From positions 26,365,352 through 26,429,351 of the forward strand of contig NC_037638.1 of assembly GCF_003254395.2 (NCBI RefSeq): DNA of 64,000 bases. Reading direction: 5' to 3'. The position numbers and the translations under genes were made by a program. The stretch is from Apis mellifera (taxonomy: Eukaryota > Arthropoda > Insecta > Hymenoptera > Apidae). Position 1 is the first letter of the stretch. Each line of letters starts with the position of its first letter. This document shows, in pieces, positions 12,932 to 26,222 of this stretch. The notes under the pieces were generated by a model, which was not told the DNA's origin, did not search any database, and worked only from the letters and a program-made list of their open reading frames with translations.

Positions 12932-15900
12932 GAAGCTGTTGCCAACTGTTGTAATATCTGTTGCACGCGGTAAGGGAAAAATCCTGCCGCAATTAACACG
13001 TTTCTACGAATTGCGGAAACGTCGCGTCGTCGAATTCTTGCTTTTACAACCGTGTTCGCGCTTATAGCCATAACTTTCTGTTATTCTACGAGCGCATGAT
13101 TATTAAAATTTTCTATTACGTTTCTTAGTTATGGTTGATGATGGGCGAACGATTTCTCGTTAACATTACTCGAAATGCTTAGATTGATAAATTCGTGAAA
13201 TTCAAAGAAAGAGATATTCCTACATAACTGGAAGATTACCAACTGGATAATTTTACCATTCTATTGATTGATTGATTGACACAATAGATGCGAAAGTTAA
13301 ATTTGCATTCTGATAATATTTTCTCGATAATAAATTCTTTTAATCGAGACAAAATAATTAATTAATTAAGAATCGATTATTCGATTATCGCGACGAAAGA
13401 TTCTTTCTCGACTTATCTCGATTAATAATACCTTTATCTTAATTCCCATCAGCATGATAACTCGTTCACGGATCGAGTAAATGTCTGGCCCATAACAGGC
13501 CGAAGATAATATTCCGCGTCGTATTCGTATTCAATGGGGGGAGGGGTTCGAGTTGGTCGTATCGTTTTTACTCGAGCGTTCATAAAACGGGGGTATTAAT
13601 TCCGCGCGAGCTTCTTATTTTCCCCGGCCAGGTTTTGATACGTAGGAGGTTCGAGGATGGAGAGAACGATCACAGGCCACGAGAAGAGATCCCTCCTTTC
13701 CTCTCTCGGTTTTTTACGACCGGACCGCCATCGTCCATTTCCCGTCGCCATCCTATCATCCCTCCGACAGCTCTACATCCGTTATCTCTCCGCTCTTCTC
13801 GTGGCCGACAACCGGCCGGAGGAAATGGAATTTCCTTTGTGATATCGCGCAAAAATTGATTCGTTTAACCTGACTCATTGTGCCCGAGTAATTCGAGAGG
13901 AGAGCGGCGCCTCGCTCTCGGGCCGAGGCCCGAACCTTGGTTGGCCTCGAGTTACGCGGTCGAAAATCGGTGCCCTCTCGATACGCCCTCGGTTTTCGGG
14001 GCGTGGAGGAGGCGGCGAGCACGGTTGAACGGAGCAACGCAGGGCCGGGAGGGCTTGTTCCAAGGACTCGAGATTACAAGCCATTGTTCCCGCGCCACCC
14101 TTTGTCTCAAATCCACCCTTCCTCCGCCGACCTTCCTCCACCACCTTTTTCCACCCCTCCCGTCCTTCTTTGTATTTTTAATTCGCAACTTTGTAACCGG
14201 CCCCCCGTCTCTCTCTCTCTCTCTCTCCCAAATCTCGGATATCGTCTTCCTCCTTCCCCCATAGGCCTTTTCCCCGACCCCAGCGTTCCGTTTTCACTCA
14301 GGCCGACCCCTCCATCCAATCCTCGTCCTCGTCGCCGTCATCGTAGTCGTCGTCCTCGTAGTCGTCGACCTTCGTCAACGATTATTTCTCCGAGAGAAAA
14401 TCTGACCCTTCCCTTCGAAGGGGGAAGGGAAATCGTTTTGCATTTATTCGCTCGGCGGAATAACGTTGATCCAGGAGTTTACATTGGCACACCGGTGTGT
14501 GTTGTTTTAAAGCGATCGTCGCCGATCGAAGAGAAGGGAAGGAAGGAATTCTAAATATCACGAATAATTTTTTTCCCTTTTTAATTTTTCTCTTAAACTT
14601 AAGAGAAAGAGGGAAGGAAGAATCGTGTATAGAGGATGGGGGCACAACTATCCTCATAGATCCGTGTATAATTATATAAGGCAGTAATAGGGAGGGAACG
14701 AGTTTACACGGTAGACGGGATTTCGGTATAGTTGGGGCAAAGAACGGTGAAAACCTATTATAGATAACGAGAGGCGGAAAGAGAGACAAAGTCGAGGTGG
14801 AGTTGTGCGCCAAGTGAAATCGAGGTGCCGGTGTACGAAAGGCTCCGATACGCCTCCTCCAAGGATTTGCGAAACGATTCCCCGCTACGACTTTGAAGTC
14901 GTTCGGGAAGGGAGAAAAAGAGAGAGAGAGAAGGGGGTGACAAAAAGACGAGAAAGAAAGAGAGAGAGAGTCGCTAGCTATCCCCTCCTCTCGGCAATCG
15001 CCGCCAGTAAAATGACATCTCCGAAGGAGGAAAGTAGAGTGGATATCCGGCGTGCTCCGTGCAATTGGAAACTTTTAGTAAATGTAAACCGTTTCGTGCT
15101 CGAGTAGATACAATCCGGTGCTAACCCGGTATCCGCTCCCCCTTTAACTCTTATCCTCCCCCCCTCCCCCCTTTTAAATCTCTCTTTTCCTCCCTCTTTC
15201 TTACCTATCCACGCGGGACTGAACGACACCCGACCCTGTATTCGTGTATCCACGCGAATCGGCTGACCGGATTGGGGATTTGTGCGTTGCGAACCTCGTC
15301 GATGAACCTATTCACCGCTTTCGGGGAGGACGGGTCTAGCTGGATAAAAAGAGAGAGAGAGAGAGAGAGAGGGAGACCGAAAAAGGGAGAATGGCAAGGT
15401 TAGAAATTCGCGAAAGGAGAAAGAGAGAGAGGAAAAAATGGAGTTTGGATTGGCGAGCGCGTTCGGCCCACCGCGCGTTCCATCCGGTTCCAGTCTCGAT
15501 AGTCCGATTAAAACCGGCTCTAAAATCCCGTCCCGACCCTGACCGAACCTATTACGCCGCCGCTATTCCGTTTTATTGTTCGAGCCACCATATGCATAGC
15601 AATAACTATGCCCCCGCCTCCCCCGATACCAGGCAAGTATTCAACCCTCACCCCTCCCACGTTTTCGCCACGTTTCAACCTTACTTACCTTTCGTTGCTG
15701 ACTCTATACAATCCTTCGAATTTCCATAGTTTTTTTCCGGAACGTTGCGGTTTCCATCCCTAAACCTGTTTCTCGAATTCCACGTTTCTCCGGATCTTCC
15801 TTCCCCTTTCTTCGTCGCTTTAAGCAAATTACATACGTAGCTGCGTATATAATACTTAATTATTCCACACTTACAGATCGAATAAGTATTAATGAAACGT

Positions 15901-16264
15901 AAACTATCATATTATTTACTCGTTCGAATAAAATTACGTTCGTAGAATTAATCACGTAAGGAATCTCCTTCTCTTAGAATGGATGGATAAAATCGAGAAG
16001 ACGAAGGAGGGGGAGAGGTCATTATTCTCTATCCATGGAATTATTAACCGAGTGAAATCGAGCTGTCCGTGCAACGCTTGCACGTCACGCGTACGCGTGC
16101 GTTCGTGCGTTTATAAAGGAAAAGTGGCGACGGAACTCGCGTCTCGGTGCCTCGCACCGCCTACTACCGGCGAGAGAGAGCCAAGAGAGGCGAGGTAGCG
16201 AGATTGAAAGTGATTAAGAGAGGGCTAATGCTGTGCGTGCACGCGAACGCAGCAGCGTACTAGG

Positions 16265-16291
16265 TCACAGTGACGTTAAAGGGCACTGTGA
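16265..16291. repeat. small inverted repeat, 8-bp arms
   Basis: TCACAGTG and CACTGTGA flank an 11-base loop in a GC-rich patch. The stem is too short to be called a microRNA or terminator. It is recorded only as a local hairpin. Confidence 0.4.
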
Positions 16292-18745
16292 AATAGCCGT
16301 GGCTGCTAAAGGGTTCGGACGGCGAAAGGGCGAACGGTTTCTCCCTATCGGCTCCTACCCGAGGAGATTGGGTGGGAGGAGGGCCCGTGTGAACACGTGT
16401 ACACGCGTGACAGTTTGGCATGTTGCCTTCCACGGGCCCCCCGCCGTTGTCCTCGCGTCGACACGCGACACGTTGCCACGCGGTATATATACGCGCGTAT
16501 ACGCGGCCCGTTTGTTCAACGGTGGCCGATCTCGAGCGATATAAAAAAAGGACCTCTCCTCCTCCCCTCTCCCAAATCCGGGAAAACCGCATCGTGTTTT
16601 CTCTCCGGACTCTCTCTCTTTTCGAGCGGCTATTTTATGGGACGTTACGCCAACTACCCTGGGAGGAATTCGATCGTTTCGTTCGTACCGCGAATACCGA
16701 ATTTCCGAACGTTCGTTTACGATTCGATTTTTGGGGAGGGCGGGTGGGAGGACGCGCGACACGACGCCAGCGGGAGGGGATGATTAATGAAATTCGCTAC
16801 GGTTGCTTGGTTGCGCCGGTCAATTGGATTTTTTTTTTTTTTTTGGGTTTTATAAAGATGCAAAATCGGTTTTTTTCCACCGATTTCTCCCCATGGAAAC
16901 GAAAGATTTTTGTTCATTTAACGCCGTCCGTTTTTTTTTTCCCCTCATCCACCGATTGATAAGTATCGCGACAGGGAAATATTTTTGGCCGCGGGATAAA
17001 AAATTCGAGAATTTTTCCAATTTATCAATCTCGATAAAATTGTTAATATTCGGAATTATCGAGAGATCGAGGAAAGAATATTTGGAATCCGAGGTGATTC
17101 GAGCGAAAGCGTTTAAGAAATGCTCGCACGTGTGGGCACGTTGAAGTTGAACGGGTTCCGTGAGAACGACGGTATCCGAGATTCGAAACGTGGCGATACG
17201 ATGGCTGGCTCCTACGAGAAAATTATTCGTCCTCGATATCGCGCACCGCATGATATCTCCATAGGATCGCTACGATGATTTCGCCTGTTCGCAATAACGT
17301 CTCTCTCTCTCTCTCGAAGAATGAAAACGCGACGTGTCGACGCTCGCAATGTGGAGTAAGAGCAAAACATAACGTAGACCGGCGGCGGGACGTGATCCGG
17401 GATAACCTTTTATTTCGCGGCGCAGCTACAGCCGCCGAATGGAAATTAGATCGACGCGTTTACGTACGAGACGCGTAAATCGATAGCGCGCGGATTTAAA
17501 TAATATCGCGGCAGCGATATGCAGAAAGGCGTAGAAATTTTCGGCGTATACCGATAAATTCTTATTATTCGTGGACAAGGGGAATTGTTTCGTCTGTTTC
17601 GGGGATATGTACGAGAATGTGTGTAAAGGGTCTGTTATGGTAGAAACGGTAAATCGTTTCACGCGATTTCGAGATGAAAAGCGAGGCATGAAATCGAACG
17701 GGTATTTATATATTTGTAGTAGGAATGTAATGAATGATTTAAAATATTTTCTCAGAGATTTAAACGAAGATTCGCGATCGATATTTTCTGAAATACAATC
17801 TTCATTACGAAATATATATACACGTGAAAGGATAGTAGAATATTCGAACGCATAGAGGGCTCGATTCATAATTCATACGATGTAAATGTTGCGTTCTTTC
17901 GAATGAGAAAAAGGAATGCGAAAGAAAAAACACGTATTGAAATAAAGTTTTACGGATCTCCATTATTTTCTCCCTCCTCGAATTATTAAATAAATAATTC
18001 TCCATCCCCTCCCATTTAATCTCTTATTTTCCCCTCCCTGGGATCGAAGCAAAGTTCGGTCGAAAACTTGGTCGAACAATGTTGGCGTGAATTTATCTAT
18101 CAATTAAATCGGGAACAGTAATGATCTCGAAGCGAACTCGAAGCGAACGATACTCGAATAGGAGAACGCCGCGAAGACATTTATCCAGCGGGCCACTACG
18201 CTTAATTTGTCGGCGGAGAAGAAACGGGCTAATTGGATTAGACCGGTGTGCGCCGGAGCTACACAGCGTTTTTACAACATCGGGCCGGAATGAAGAATGC
18301 AAAAGGGAATGATGTACGTAGGTACGTAGCCGGTGGAAGTAAAAACGAGGGGTGAAAAAGGGAGGGAATGGGCGAGAGGGAGAGAGAGAGAGACAGAGAG
18401 GAGTAAATCCAGCGTAGCGTGGCATCACCAGAGATCCAGGGAGCGTACATGGTCCGTGGTGGTCAACGTACCATAACGTTATATCCATCCCTCCGTCGTC
18501 CACTCCTATACCTATATATATTCGTATTTCTTTCTTTCGGACATGCGAGCTCGAACCCTTAGGTATCGCGGATGGCGGACAGCGGAGGACAATGTGCACG
18601 ACTTAGCCTCATCTCTTATTTTTCTCCCCGAGACACAACGGTAATTTCATATATATGAAATCGTATTTCCCGAACTCTATCTCCTCCCGACGTCACCCTC
18701 ACGATTATTTTTTTTCCCCTCTTCTTCCCCTCGAATTCTTTCAAG

Positions 18746-18766
18746 TTTATTTATTTATTTATTTAT
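18746..18766. repeat. (TTTA)n microsatellite
   Basis: About five TTTA units run into a T-rich tail. Confidence 0.85.
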
Positions 18767-19385
18767 TTTTCCTTTTCTCACGAAAAATCTTCGTACGAAA
18801 GAAGGAGATGGACGAGTTGATGTGATCCCCGAAAGAATCAAATTTAAAGTAGTTTTTCTTCCTTGCGAGAGTAACGAAGATATCGCGGGGGTGGGAGGGG
18901 GAGATGACAAAGGGAACAACGGTCGTACTCGAGCGAATTGAAAAGATGAAAATATACGCGTTGTTTGAATTATTTATGAGAAAGGGGTACAAGAAACTTG
19001 GTACAAATTATAAATATCCTACGAATTGTACAGGGGATCTCGGCTCTTTCTTTCGATAGGTCTTCGAGCGACGCTACGAGCAAATATTTGAAAATGTTTT
19101 ATTCTTCCCGTTATATAACGTCTCTTTCTTCTCCTTCTTCGGTTTATTTTCCTCTATATTCTTCTCTAGAGAAAAAAGAAAAGAGAAGGAAAGAAAAGAA
19201 GAAAAAAGGAGGATAGAAATTAAAATAAGAGCGACTCGCGCGCCTAGATTCTCGCCAAGCTTCGTTCCGTCTCCTCGGCTTCGTTTCTCGCAACAATCCC
19301 CCTTCTATCTCTCGTTTTTTCAATCGTTCCCAATTGTGCCTCGCGGTTGAGACGATTGTGCAAAATGTTTCGTTCCAGCAAAGTG

Positions 19386-19404
19386 TATATATATATATAT
19401 ATAT
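19386..19404. repeat. (TA)n microsatellite
   Basis: Alternating TA of about 9 units, followed 40 bases later by a GGA run at 19444-19464. Confidence 0.85.
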
Positions 19405-19443
19405 TTTTGTTTTTCGAATGGTATAGAAACCGGTATAGACAAG

Positions 19444-19464
19444 AGGAGGAGGAGGAGGAGGAGG
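19444..19464. repeat. (GGA)n microsatellite
   Basis: About seven GGA/GAG units in a purine-only run. Confidence 0.85.
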
Positions 19465-19821
19465 TCGGCGGAAGTAGCTGAGAAAGTGGTGGATTTGCGT
19501 AGTTGGAGAGCGAGAAAGAGAGCCGGGGAGCTTATCAAGAGCTTTAAGTTTTGCTCACAGAAGCGGCGAAGCAGGGAAGCGCGGTCTCTCGCTTAATCCT
19601 GTATTGTAAACTAGGCGGTATACAACAGGCAAGTTTTCTACCTTGTGCCACTCACCTTCTGTACTTGTTATTCTCTTTCTTCCCCCTCCGCCCTCCTCCC
19701 CCAACCAGAACGGTGAAAGACAGCATGGGTTAATCTGTCCTCTGGGAATAACTCGAAACAAGGAAACAAAAGCTTCCGTTCTTTCGCCTTTTCTCCTCTC
19801 CCTTCCTTCTTCCGCCCCACC

Positions 19822-19848
19822 CTCTCTCTCTCTCTCTCTCTCTCTCTC
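19822..19848. repeat. (CT)n microsatellite, about 13 units
   Basis: Pure CT repeat within a longer pyrimidine-rich stretch. Confidence 0.95.
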
Positions 19849-19849
19849 G

Positions 19850-22800
19850 AGGCATAATCTTAACCCTTTGCGCAATCAACGATACGTTCCCCTTTTTTTG
19901 CCCGCCTTTTTTATCCGGCCAAGTCTTTAAGTGGAATTTGCTTAAGCAGAGGCGAGGGAAAAAAGGGCGGGCAAGACGAGAGATGTTTATTCGAGCAATC
20001 TGCCAAAATAAATATTTTTTAAATACGCGATGAATATCGTCTCTCTCTTTTTTAATTTTATCTCGCGCGCGAAAAGAAAAGGAAAGGAATACCTTTTCAA
20101 AAAATATCCATCCATATATATATTCGAGGTTAATATCGCAAGAAACAGGATTTATCCATTTCTCCTCCCCTCTCCTCCTTCCGTCCCTTAAATTCGCCGC
20201 GTTTATGCTAAATCATGAGTCCGCGGCTTCGTATTCCGGCCACGTGTCGCGTTTTACGTAGTTCGGCATAAAGGTAACCGTATATTTTCGCGACGATGCA
20301 CGAACACGTGAATCTTTTCAATTCCTCCGCCGGTATATAAATTACGAAGGCCTTCCTCCCTCGTGCGTTCTTTCATACGTACTTCGCCAGGATTCTTTCC
20401 ATACTCCTCTTTCGAGATCTCGGTTAAACGGTCCTCCAAAAAGTGGTCCACTTACGTGGAAAGAAAAGGAGAAAGGGACGAGAGGAGAAAGGGAAGGGAG
20501 AAAGAACGCGCGCCGCCTCGTTGGACTCGTTGCTTATCGCCCGCAATAAATGTATACAACTCGAAAGGGGGAAAAAAGGAGAGGAAGAGAAAGAAAGAGG
20601 AGGGAGGGAAAAAAAAAGAAGGTAACTCAACTCCCTGTACGCGTAACCGTGATGGAGGAAGATGAGCGGCCAGGTAGATGCCGCCTCTACTTTCATACAT
20701 TTATTTATGAACCGCTATGAATAAATGGATGCCCTCGGCCCTCCCCCTCTCGCGCTTAGTGTTTCAGAAAGCTGATATCCGTGTTGTTCGTACACGGACA
20801 CGCCGGAATATAATGGTTGTTCAGCAGGGGTATCCTGTCGAATCGATTAGCTCATTTCTCTCGGTACCTTGTCTCGCCTTCCTCTATCCAACCGCCACGT
20901 TTTCGACGACTCGTCATCCCCCTTAAAGGGGATCCGATAATATTTTCCTTTCCGAAAAAGAAAAACAAAGAGAGAGAGAGACAGAGAAAGGGAAACACTC
21001 GTCAGAAGAGAAAGGGAGACTTTGCATACGGAATTATTCCCGCGAAAATGCATTGTCTTCGTTTTCTTGGAAAAACGATAATTTTATATATTTTCTTGAA
21101 TGAAATATTTCAAGAAGAAAAATTTCCAAAAAGAACCACGCGTTACTTTCACTCGTTATCATACCTCGGCTGTATCGGTAATCGTTGGCGAAACGAAAGA
21201 GAATCCCATTCCCTTGATCTTCGACAAGTGTCATCCACTTTCGCGCGCGCAAAGCACACGCTTCGGAAACAAGGGCGGCGGCGACGACGTCACGCCGGTT
21301 TCATACCCTTCCGTCCTTTTTGCACGGGGAACACAGGTCGTGGAGGGGGCGGATGAACGGGGAAGGGTGAAAAGAGGAAGACACAGAGGAGAGGAATCGG
21401 AAGCGGGAGAGGGAGAGTCCGTTGATCGAAGGGAAGGAAATTCGCTCGCCGCCTCTTTTCCGGCTCGCCTAACCTGAAAAACGGTATTCTTCCCTTGTGC
21501 GGGGAATCGCGGCGTGAAGTTCGGATCTCCCTGCGCGCCGCGACTCGTGGAGAGAGGGGAGGGGAGGCACGGTGGAGGGATGGGCGTGTAATTAACGAGT
21601 ATTCTCAATAAGACGAGGGGGAGAGGGGAGGGGAGGGCGAAGGTAAAAGAGAGCGCGTCGAAGGAGAAAGCTCAAAGCTTCGAACGTTCGCCTCGCGCGT
21701 TCACCTGTTAAATAAAATACATTTAAATGCCGGCGGCGGCGGCGGCACGGTAGTTGCGCGACGTGAAAACTATTGACTGCTCCCCCCTTCACCCCCCTCG
21801 TCACTGGCGCCCCTTCCTTCCACGAGGCAGCTTAATGAGCGTCGCTCGCGTCGCTCGTTGGAAACCATCCTGTCTCTCTCTCCAGATCTTTCTTTCATTT
21901 CATTTCTATCCTCCTTTCTACTTCCTCCCTCTTCGCGCTTCTTCCGTCTCGCCTCTTCGTCTCTCGCTCGGAACGTCTCTTCGTTCGCGTCGTCAACTAC
22001 GTTGACAGGAAGCACGAAACGTCTGGCGGAATCTGGATGCCACTGAAAAATGCGCGCGAATTCGTTCGAGAGAGAAAGGAGGGAAGAGGGAGGATCGAGT
22101 ATCGTTGTTATTGGAAGAAAGTCGCGCTTGTAAGTCGCGTTTTGGTGAGCGGATCTCGTTCCCCTCTCCTCCCATCAACAGGTCTCGGGTATATGGGAAC
22201 CAGTTTCGATGGACCGTGCAGTTGAGAGGGAGAGAGAGAGGAGGATTGTTGTGGAATTCGATTTAGAACTCGTTGCTGTCGAAATCGAAGGGAAGGGGTC
22301 GAGCGATATAGATAGAGCGAGATAATAATGTAGAAATCGTTTAAGATTTAAATCGCGCGTATTGCGTCACGATCGATACAGGGATAACGAGGGAGGAATT
22401 ATTTTTATTTAACGAGGTTACGAAACGGACATCCATGCGAGTCATCAAAGTGTCATTCCCCTCGTTCGATGGACATCCTATTTTCTTCCCTTTTATTTTA
22501 TTTATCTTCCATTCCGTGGTTTCATTTACGACAGGCCACCACCTCGTCCTCGTCGTCAACATCGTAGCGTGATAGTTGTTGTTCCCTCAGATTCTTTCCA
22601 TTTCGTTTCGTTCGCTCTTCTTCGTTCGCCAAGCTTCTTCTTCCTGCCCCGGGAAAATAGATATTATTATATCGGATGCGCTGCTCCCGCTCCGTGGATA
22701 CGATAAACGCGTAAGAGACGAAACATTCTTAGGAGGATTCTGTCGTTTGTTCTGTGTTGTTCCCGATTTCGAGAATGTTGCGTGTATACGATGACGCATG

Positions 22801-23295
22801 TATGTTACGACGACGACATTGTCGTACGATTCTTACGCTCTGATCGATTAATGTTGATTGCGATTAAAGAAATAGAGTAAATTATTTTTTGTAAAATAAA
22901 TTGAGGATTGAGCACGTGAAAGAATTATCGGAAAGATTGAAAGAGAAAAGAAATTATATAAATTGTTCGGGAAATATATACGTTTATAATATTCATATAT
23001 ATCGTTTATACGTATATCTCGGATAGTATATTATAATTTTACGAAGCCAGAATATGCGATATAATATCTGGTTTCAATCAGTCGGCTGTGGATAATAAAA
23101 GCTTAGAGAAGATAGAGAAAAGGAAACCGAGTTTCCTACTTCGGCAGAAAAATGTTCATCGTACGGTCGATAATAAAACGTAATAAGTCGGCGCATCGTA
23201 AATATAGATACCCTTCATAAACCGAAATGAGAATCGTCAGCTTTCATATTCATATACCGCGATTGAACGTTCTTTCAGCGCGTTATTATACGTTC
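19850..23295. other. unique purine/pyrimidine-rich DNA, no gene seen
   Basis: Alternating GA-rich and CT-rich stretches create many overlapping frames of 60-180 codons on both strands, none of which I recognise. A (GGC)n run lies at about 21730-21746. From about 22800 the DNA becomes AT-rich and leads into the tandem array. Confidence 0.45.
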
Positions 23296-24440
23296 TGCGT
23301 TATAATTAAACGAAGAAACAGGTTTTTATCACGGAATATTTACAAATTTCCAAAATATACGTGGTCCCCGCAAAACAACCCTTATGGATGCCTTATGGAA
23401 AATGAAATTTACGAGTTGTAAGGGTGTGATTGCGTGAAAGAAATCATCGTTTGAATTAATTAAACAAAGAGACAAAGAGATTAACTTTAACTATTCACGA
23501 AATCTTTATAGATTTCCAAAACATTTCCAAAACAACCCTTATGGATACCAAAGATGAAATTTATGAGTTGTAAGAGTGTGATTGCGTGAAAGAAATCATT
23601 GTTTGATTAAACAAAGAGACAAAGAGATTAACTATTCACGAAATCTTTATAGATTTCCAAAACATGATCCCCACAAAACAACCCTTATGGATATCAAAGA
23701 TAAAATTTAGTTAAAGAGTTGTAAGAGTGTGATGGCGTGAAAGAAATCATCGTTTGAATTAATTAAACAAAGAGACAAAGAAATTAACTTTACTACGAAA
23801 TCTTGATAGATTTCCAAAACATATATGGTTCCCACAAAGCAACCCTTATGGATACTAAAGATGAAATTTACGAGTTGTAAGGACGTAATTGCGCGAAAAA
23901 AATAATAAATAGAAATAATAATAGAAATAATAATAAATAGAAATTTGAATTGATTAAACGGACAAAGAAATTAACTTTATCACGAAATCTTTATAGATTT
24001 CCAAAACATACGTGATTTCCACAACAAAATAAGTCTTACGGAAGAGAAACGACGAAATTTATCAGTTGTAAGGATGTGATTGCGCGAAAGAATCATTTGA
24101 ATTGATTAAACAAAGAGACAAAAAAATTAACTTTAACTATTTACGAAGTCTTGATAGATTTCCAAAACATACATGATCTCCACAAAACAACCCTTATGAA
24201 TACCAAAGATGATATTTACGAAGTTATAAAGGTATAATTGCATAAAGGAAATCATCGTTTGAATTGATTAAACGGACAAAGAGATTAACTTTATCACGAA
24301 ATCTCGATAGATTTCGAAAACATACGCGAAAACCCCGCAAAACAACCGTTCGCGGATCTCGAAGAGAAGCGAGGAGATTTACGAGTTGTAAAAGCGTGAT
24401 TGACGCGCGAAAAGATGATCGTTTGAATATATTATACGTG
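23296..24440. repeat. tandem array 1, about 160-bp degenerate unit, 7 copies
   Basis: The word GATTTCCAAAAC (or a close variant) recurs at about 23343, 23511, 23652, 23809, 23996, 24157 and 24310. Spacings are 168, 141, 157, 187, 161 and 153. Around it the order is constant: AAACAAAGAGACAAAGAGAT, then CACGAAATCTTTATA, then the anchor, then CACAAAACAACCCTTATGGA, then GAAATTTACGAGTTGTAAG, then GATTGCGTGAAAGAAATCAT. Copies differ by substitutions and small indels, and 23809-23996 gains an AAATAATAAT insertion. The outer copies are the most diverged. It is a satellite-like tandem repeat without coding frames. Confidence 0.92.
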
Positions 24441-26142
24441 GGTGGAAAAACGAGGGTGGATAAAGGTAAATCCGAAACGAAACGGTTTATCAGTGATAAA
24501 GGGATATTGTTCAGGGGGTGATGCGTGCGCGCACGAGAAGCTAAATGGACGGATAAGCTTTCCGAGAAGATGTCTGAGAGGCAGACGGCTGGCCTCGAGC
24601 CGGAAGCGTGGCGGTTCTCAGCCTCCTCCGTTTCGACGGAGGGGACATTGGTTCGCGGTGCACCGATTTCGCGGAATTTTCCAACGAGATGGGCCGAGAG
24701 GTTGAGCAAGCCTGAACGTTTCTATTCTACCGAGGACTTTATTGGCTTTTAAGACGGGTGTAATTAAAATGTAAAGGGTTGTCGGCTCGCTCATCCTCTT
24801 TGGCGCTGGCTCAAACTCCTTCCTACACAGCCTGTTTCGCTATGTTGATCCTAATCACCAGCTTCTTCAACCGGTGGACTGGGGATACCGGTGGATAACG
24901 TGAAAAATAAATAATCCCGCGATTATTTTTTTCGTTTCTTTTTATCTTCCGTTTGACATTATACTTTCGATGTTTTATATTCGATGTTTATTCTCGATTC
25001 GGTCCAAGATTTAATTTTTTTAATTAAACGATACGATTTATAGCATTCCTTTTCCTTTACGATTTTTTCGCTTCTACCAGTTTTCTAAATGAAAGGATAA
25101 TGAGTATTCATCTGTTTCATCGAAGATTTTTTTCCTTTTTTTCCTTTTTTCCTTTTTTTTTTTTCTACGTTTTATAACCATCCAGTTGAATATCGCGCGA
25201 ACCAAATTACAAAGAGAAATTGTGACTCTGTCGACTGATGGGCGTGCTGCACAGAAATGTTAGAATGCCGTGTATAAAATTGTAGAACGTCGTAACTGGG
25301 AATAGAAATGAAATTGCGTTTACAGCTGCCAGAAATATTACAACTTTTAAAATATATATACATATACATATACATACATATATATATTTCATAACCTTTT
25401 ATTATCAAAAAAAAAAAAAAAATCATTTCTAGTTCTTGTTCGCGCGAAAATTAAATTTTCCCGGCAATTCATTCCCCTCCCCCAATTGAAATTTTCGTTT
25501 ATTAAAAATATTGAGTGTATAAAAAAAGAAAAAAGCGTGTAAAAGTTTATTTCAAATATTCGCTCACGGTTCAAAGTATAATTTCCAACGCGGCGACGAG
25601 AGGGGAAGGGGAGGGTATGGGTAGGGATACGTCCGATCCGAAAAATTTGCAAGGCCGTCGAAAAATTTTTCGTCCACAAACTGAAATATAACGTTACCTT
25701 TGACATTCGATGCAGTGTATCAATCAAGAAAGGAAGCTATCGCATGATCACAACGCTATCGCCTCCCCCTCCCCTCTCCAACGGAACACGATACCGCACG
25801 ATCTTCATCCGTTCATTCTATATATATAGATATAAATTCACCGACAGGCTACTGTAGGCGGCCTATCGTGGCCCTATTAAATTCTTCCAATTTCACAGAG
25901 CGATGTACCTTTCAACGTTCCATCCATTGTTTACGACTTTCATCCCTTCTTTCCCTTCTTTCACTGCTAATCCTCTACCAATTATACAAATTTTTCGAAC
26001 CTCCTCTCTTCTATAACGTTAAACCGCGCACTTCGATCCATAGCGCGCCTTTCGATTATCGATCGATTCTTATTATCGATCGATCATGCAATCACACTTT
26101 GATCGATACGACTTTCTTTTTTTTCTTTTTTTCCCCTCCGAG
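24441..26142. other. unique DNA, no gene seen
   Basis: A GC-rich segment at about 24500-24720 is open in several frames. A T-rich run with CC interruptions lies at about 25126-25164, TA/TACA repeats at about 25358-25389 and a poly-A at about 25409-25422. Confidence 0.45.
25358..25389. repeat. (TA)n/(TACA)n microsatellite
   Basis: TA units with regular C interruptions. Confidence 0.85.
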
Positions 26143-26222
26143 AGCGAAATATCGATAATCGATGCCGAGTCGGGCTCGCGTCCAGGAGGAGCCAGCCGAG
26201 CTTTTTCCACGAGTTCCCGAAA
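26143..26222 (+). CDS. weak candidate exon with two strong donors
   Basis: A long T/C tract ending CCTCCGAG precedes an 80-base segment that ends at a near-consensus donor (GTAAGTGT at 26223). A second near-consensus donor (GTAAGTTG) lies at 26275. Two of the three frames are open from the acceptor to the first donor. An ATG inside the segment opens the remaining frame and gives MPSRARVQEEPAELFPRVPE. I do not recognise any of the peptides. It could be a first or internal exon, a non-coding RNA exon, or coincidence. Confidence 0.15.

Larger units (their letters stand above)
12932..19385. other. unique DNA, GC-rich patches, no gene supported
   Basis: Long overlapping frames near 13878-14554 lie in GC-rich DNA open in up to five frames, with a CT run (14208-14228) and TCG-type repeats (about 14325-14372). 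Other items are a GA run at 15351-15371, a GC-rich patch at about 16050-16560 with alternating TACG sequence near 16482-16505, a 16-base poly-T at 16829-16844, GA at 18380-18400, a perfect TA-rich palindrome at 18644-18661 and TTTA repeats at 18746-18766. Confidence 0.45.

Noticed and set aside
13937..14554. 205-codon plus-strand open frame
   Set aside because: GC-rich region where five frames are open at once. The content is Pro/Arg/Ser low complexity from CT and TCG repeats.
19653..19760. Minus-strand GAAG|GTGAGTGG donor with a moderate upstream acceptor
   Set aside because: The enclosed frame is Gly/Glu/Arg low complexity from a purine tract and shows no protein resemblance.
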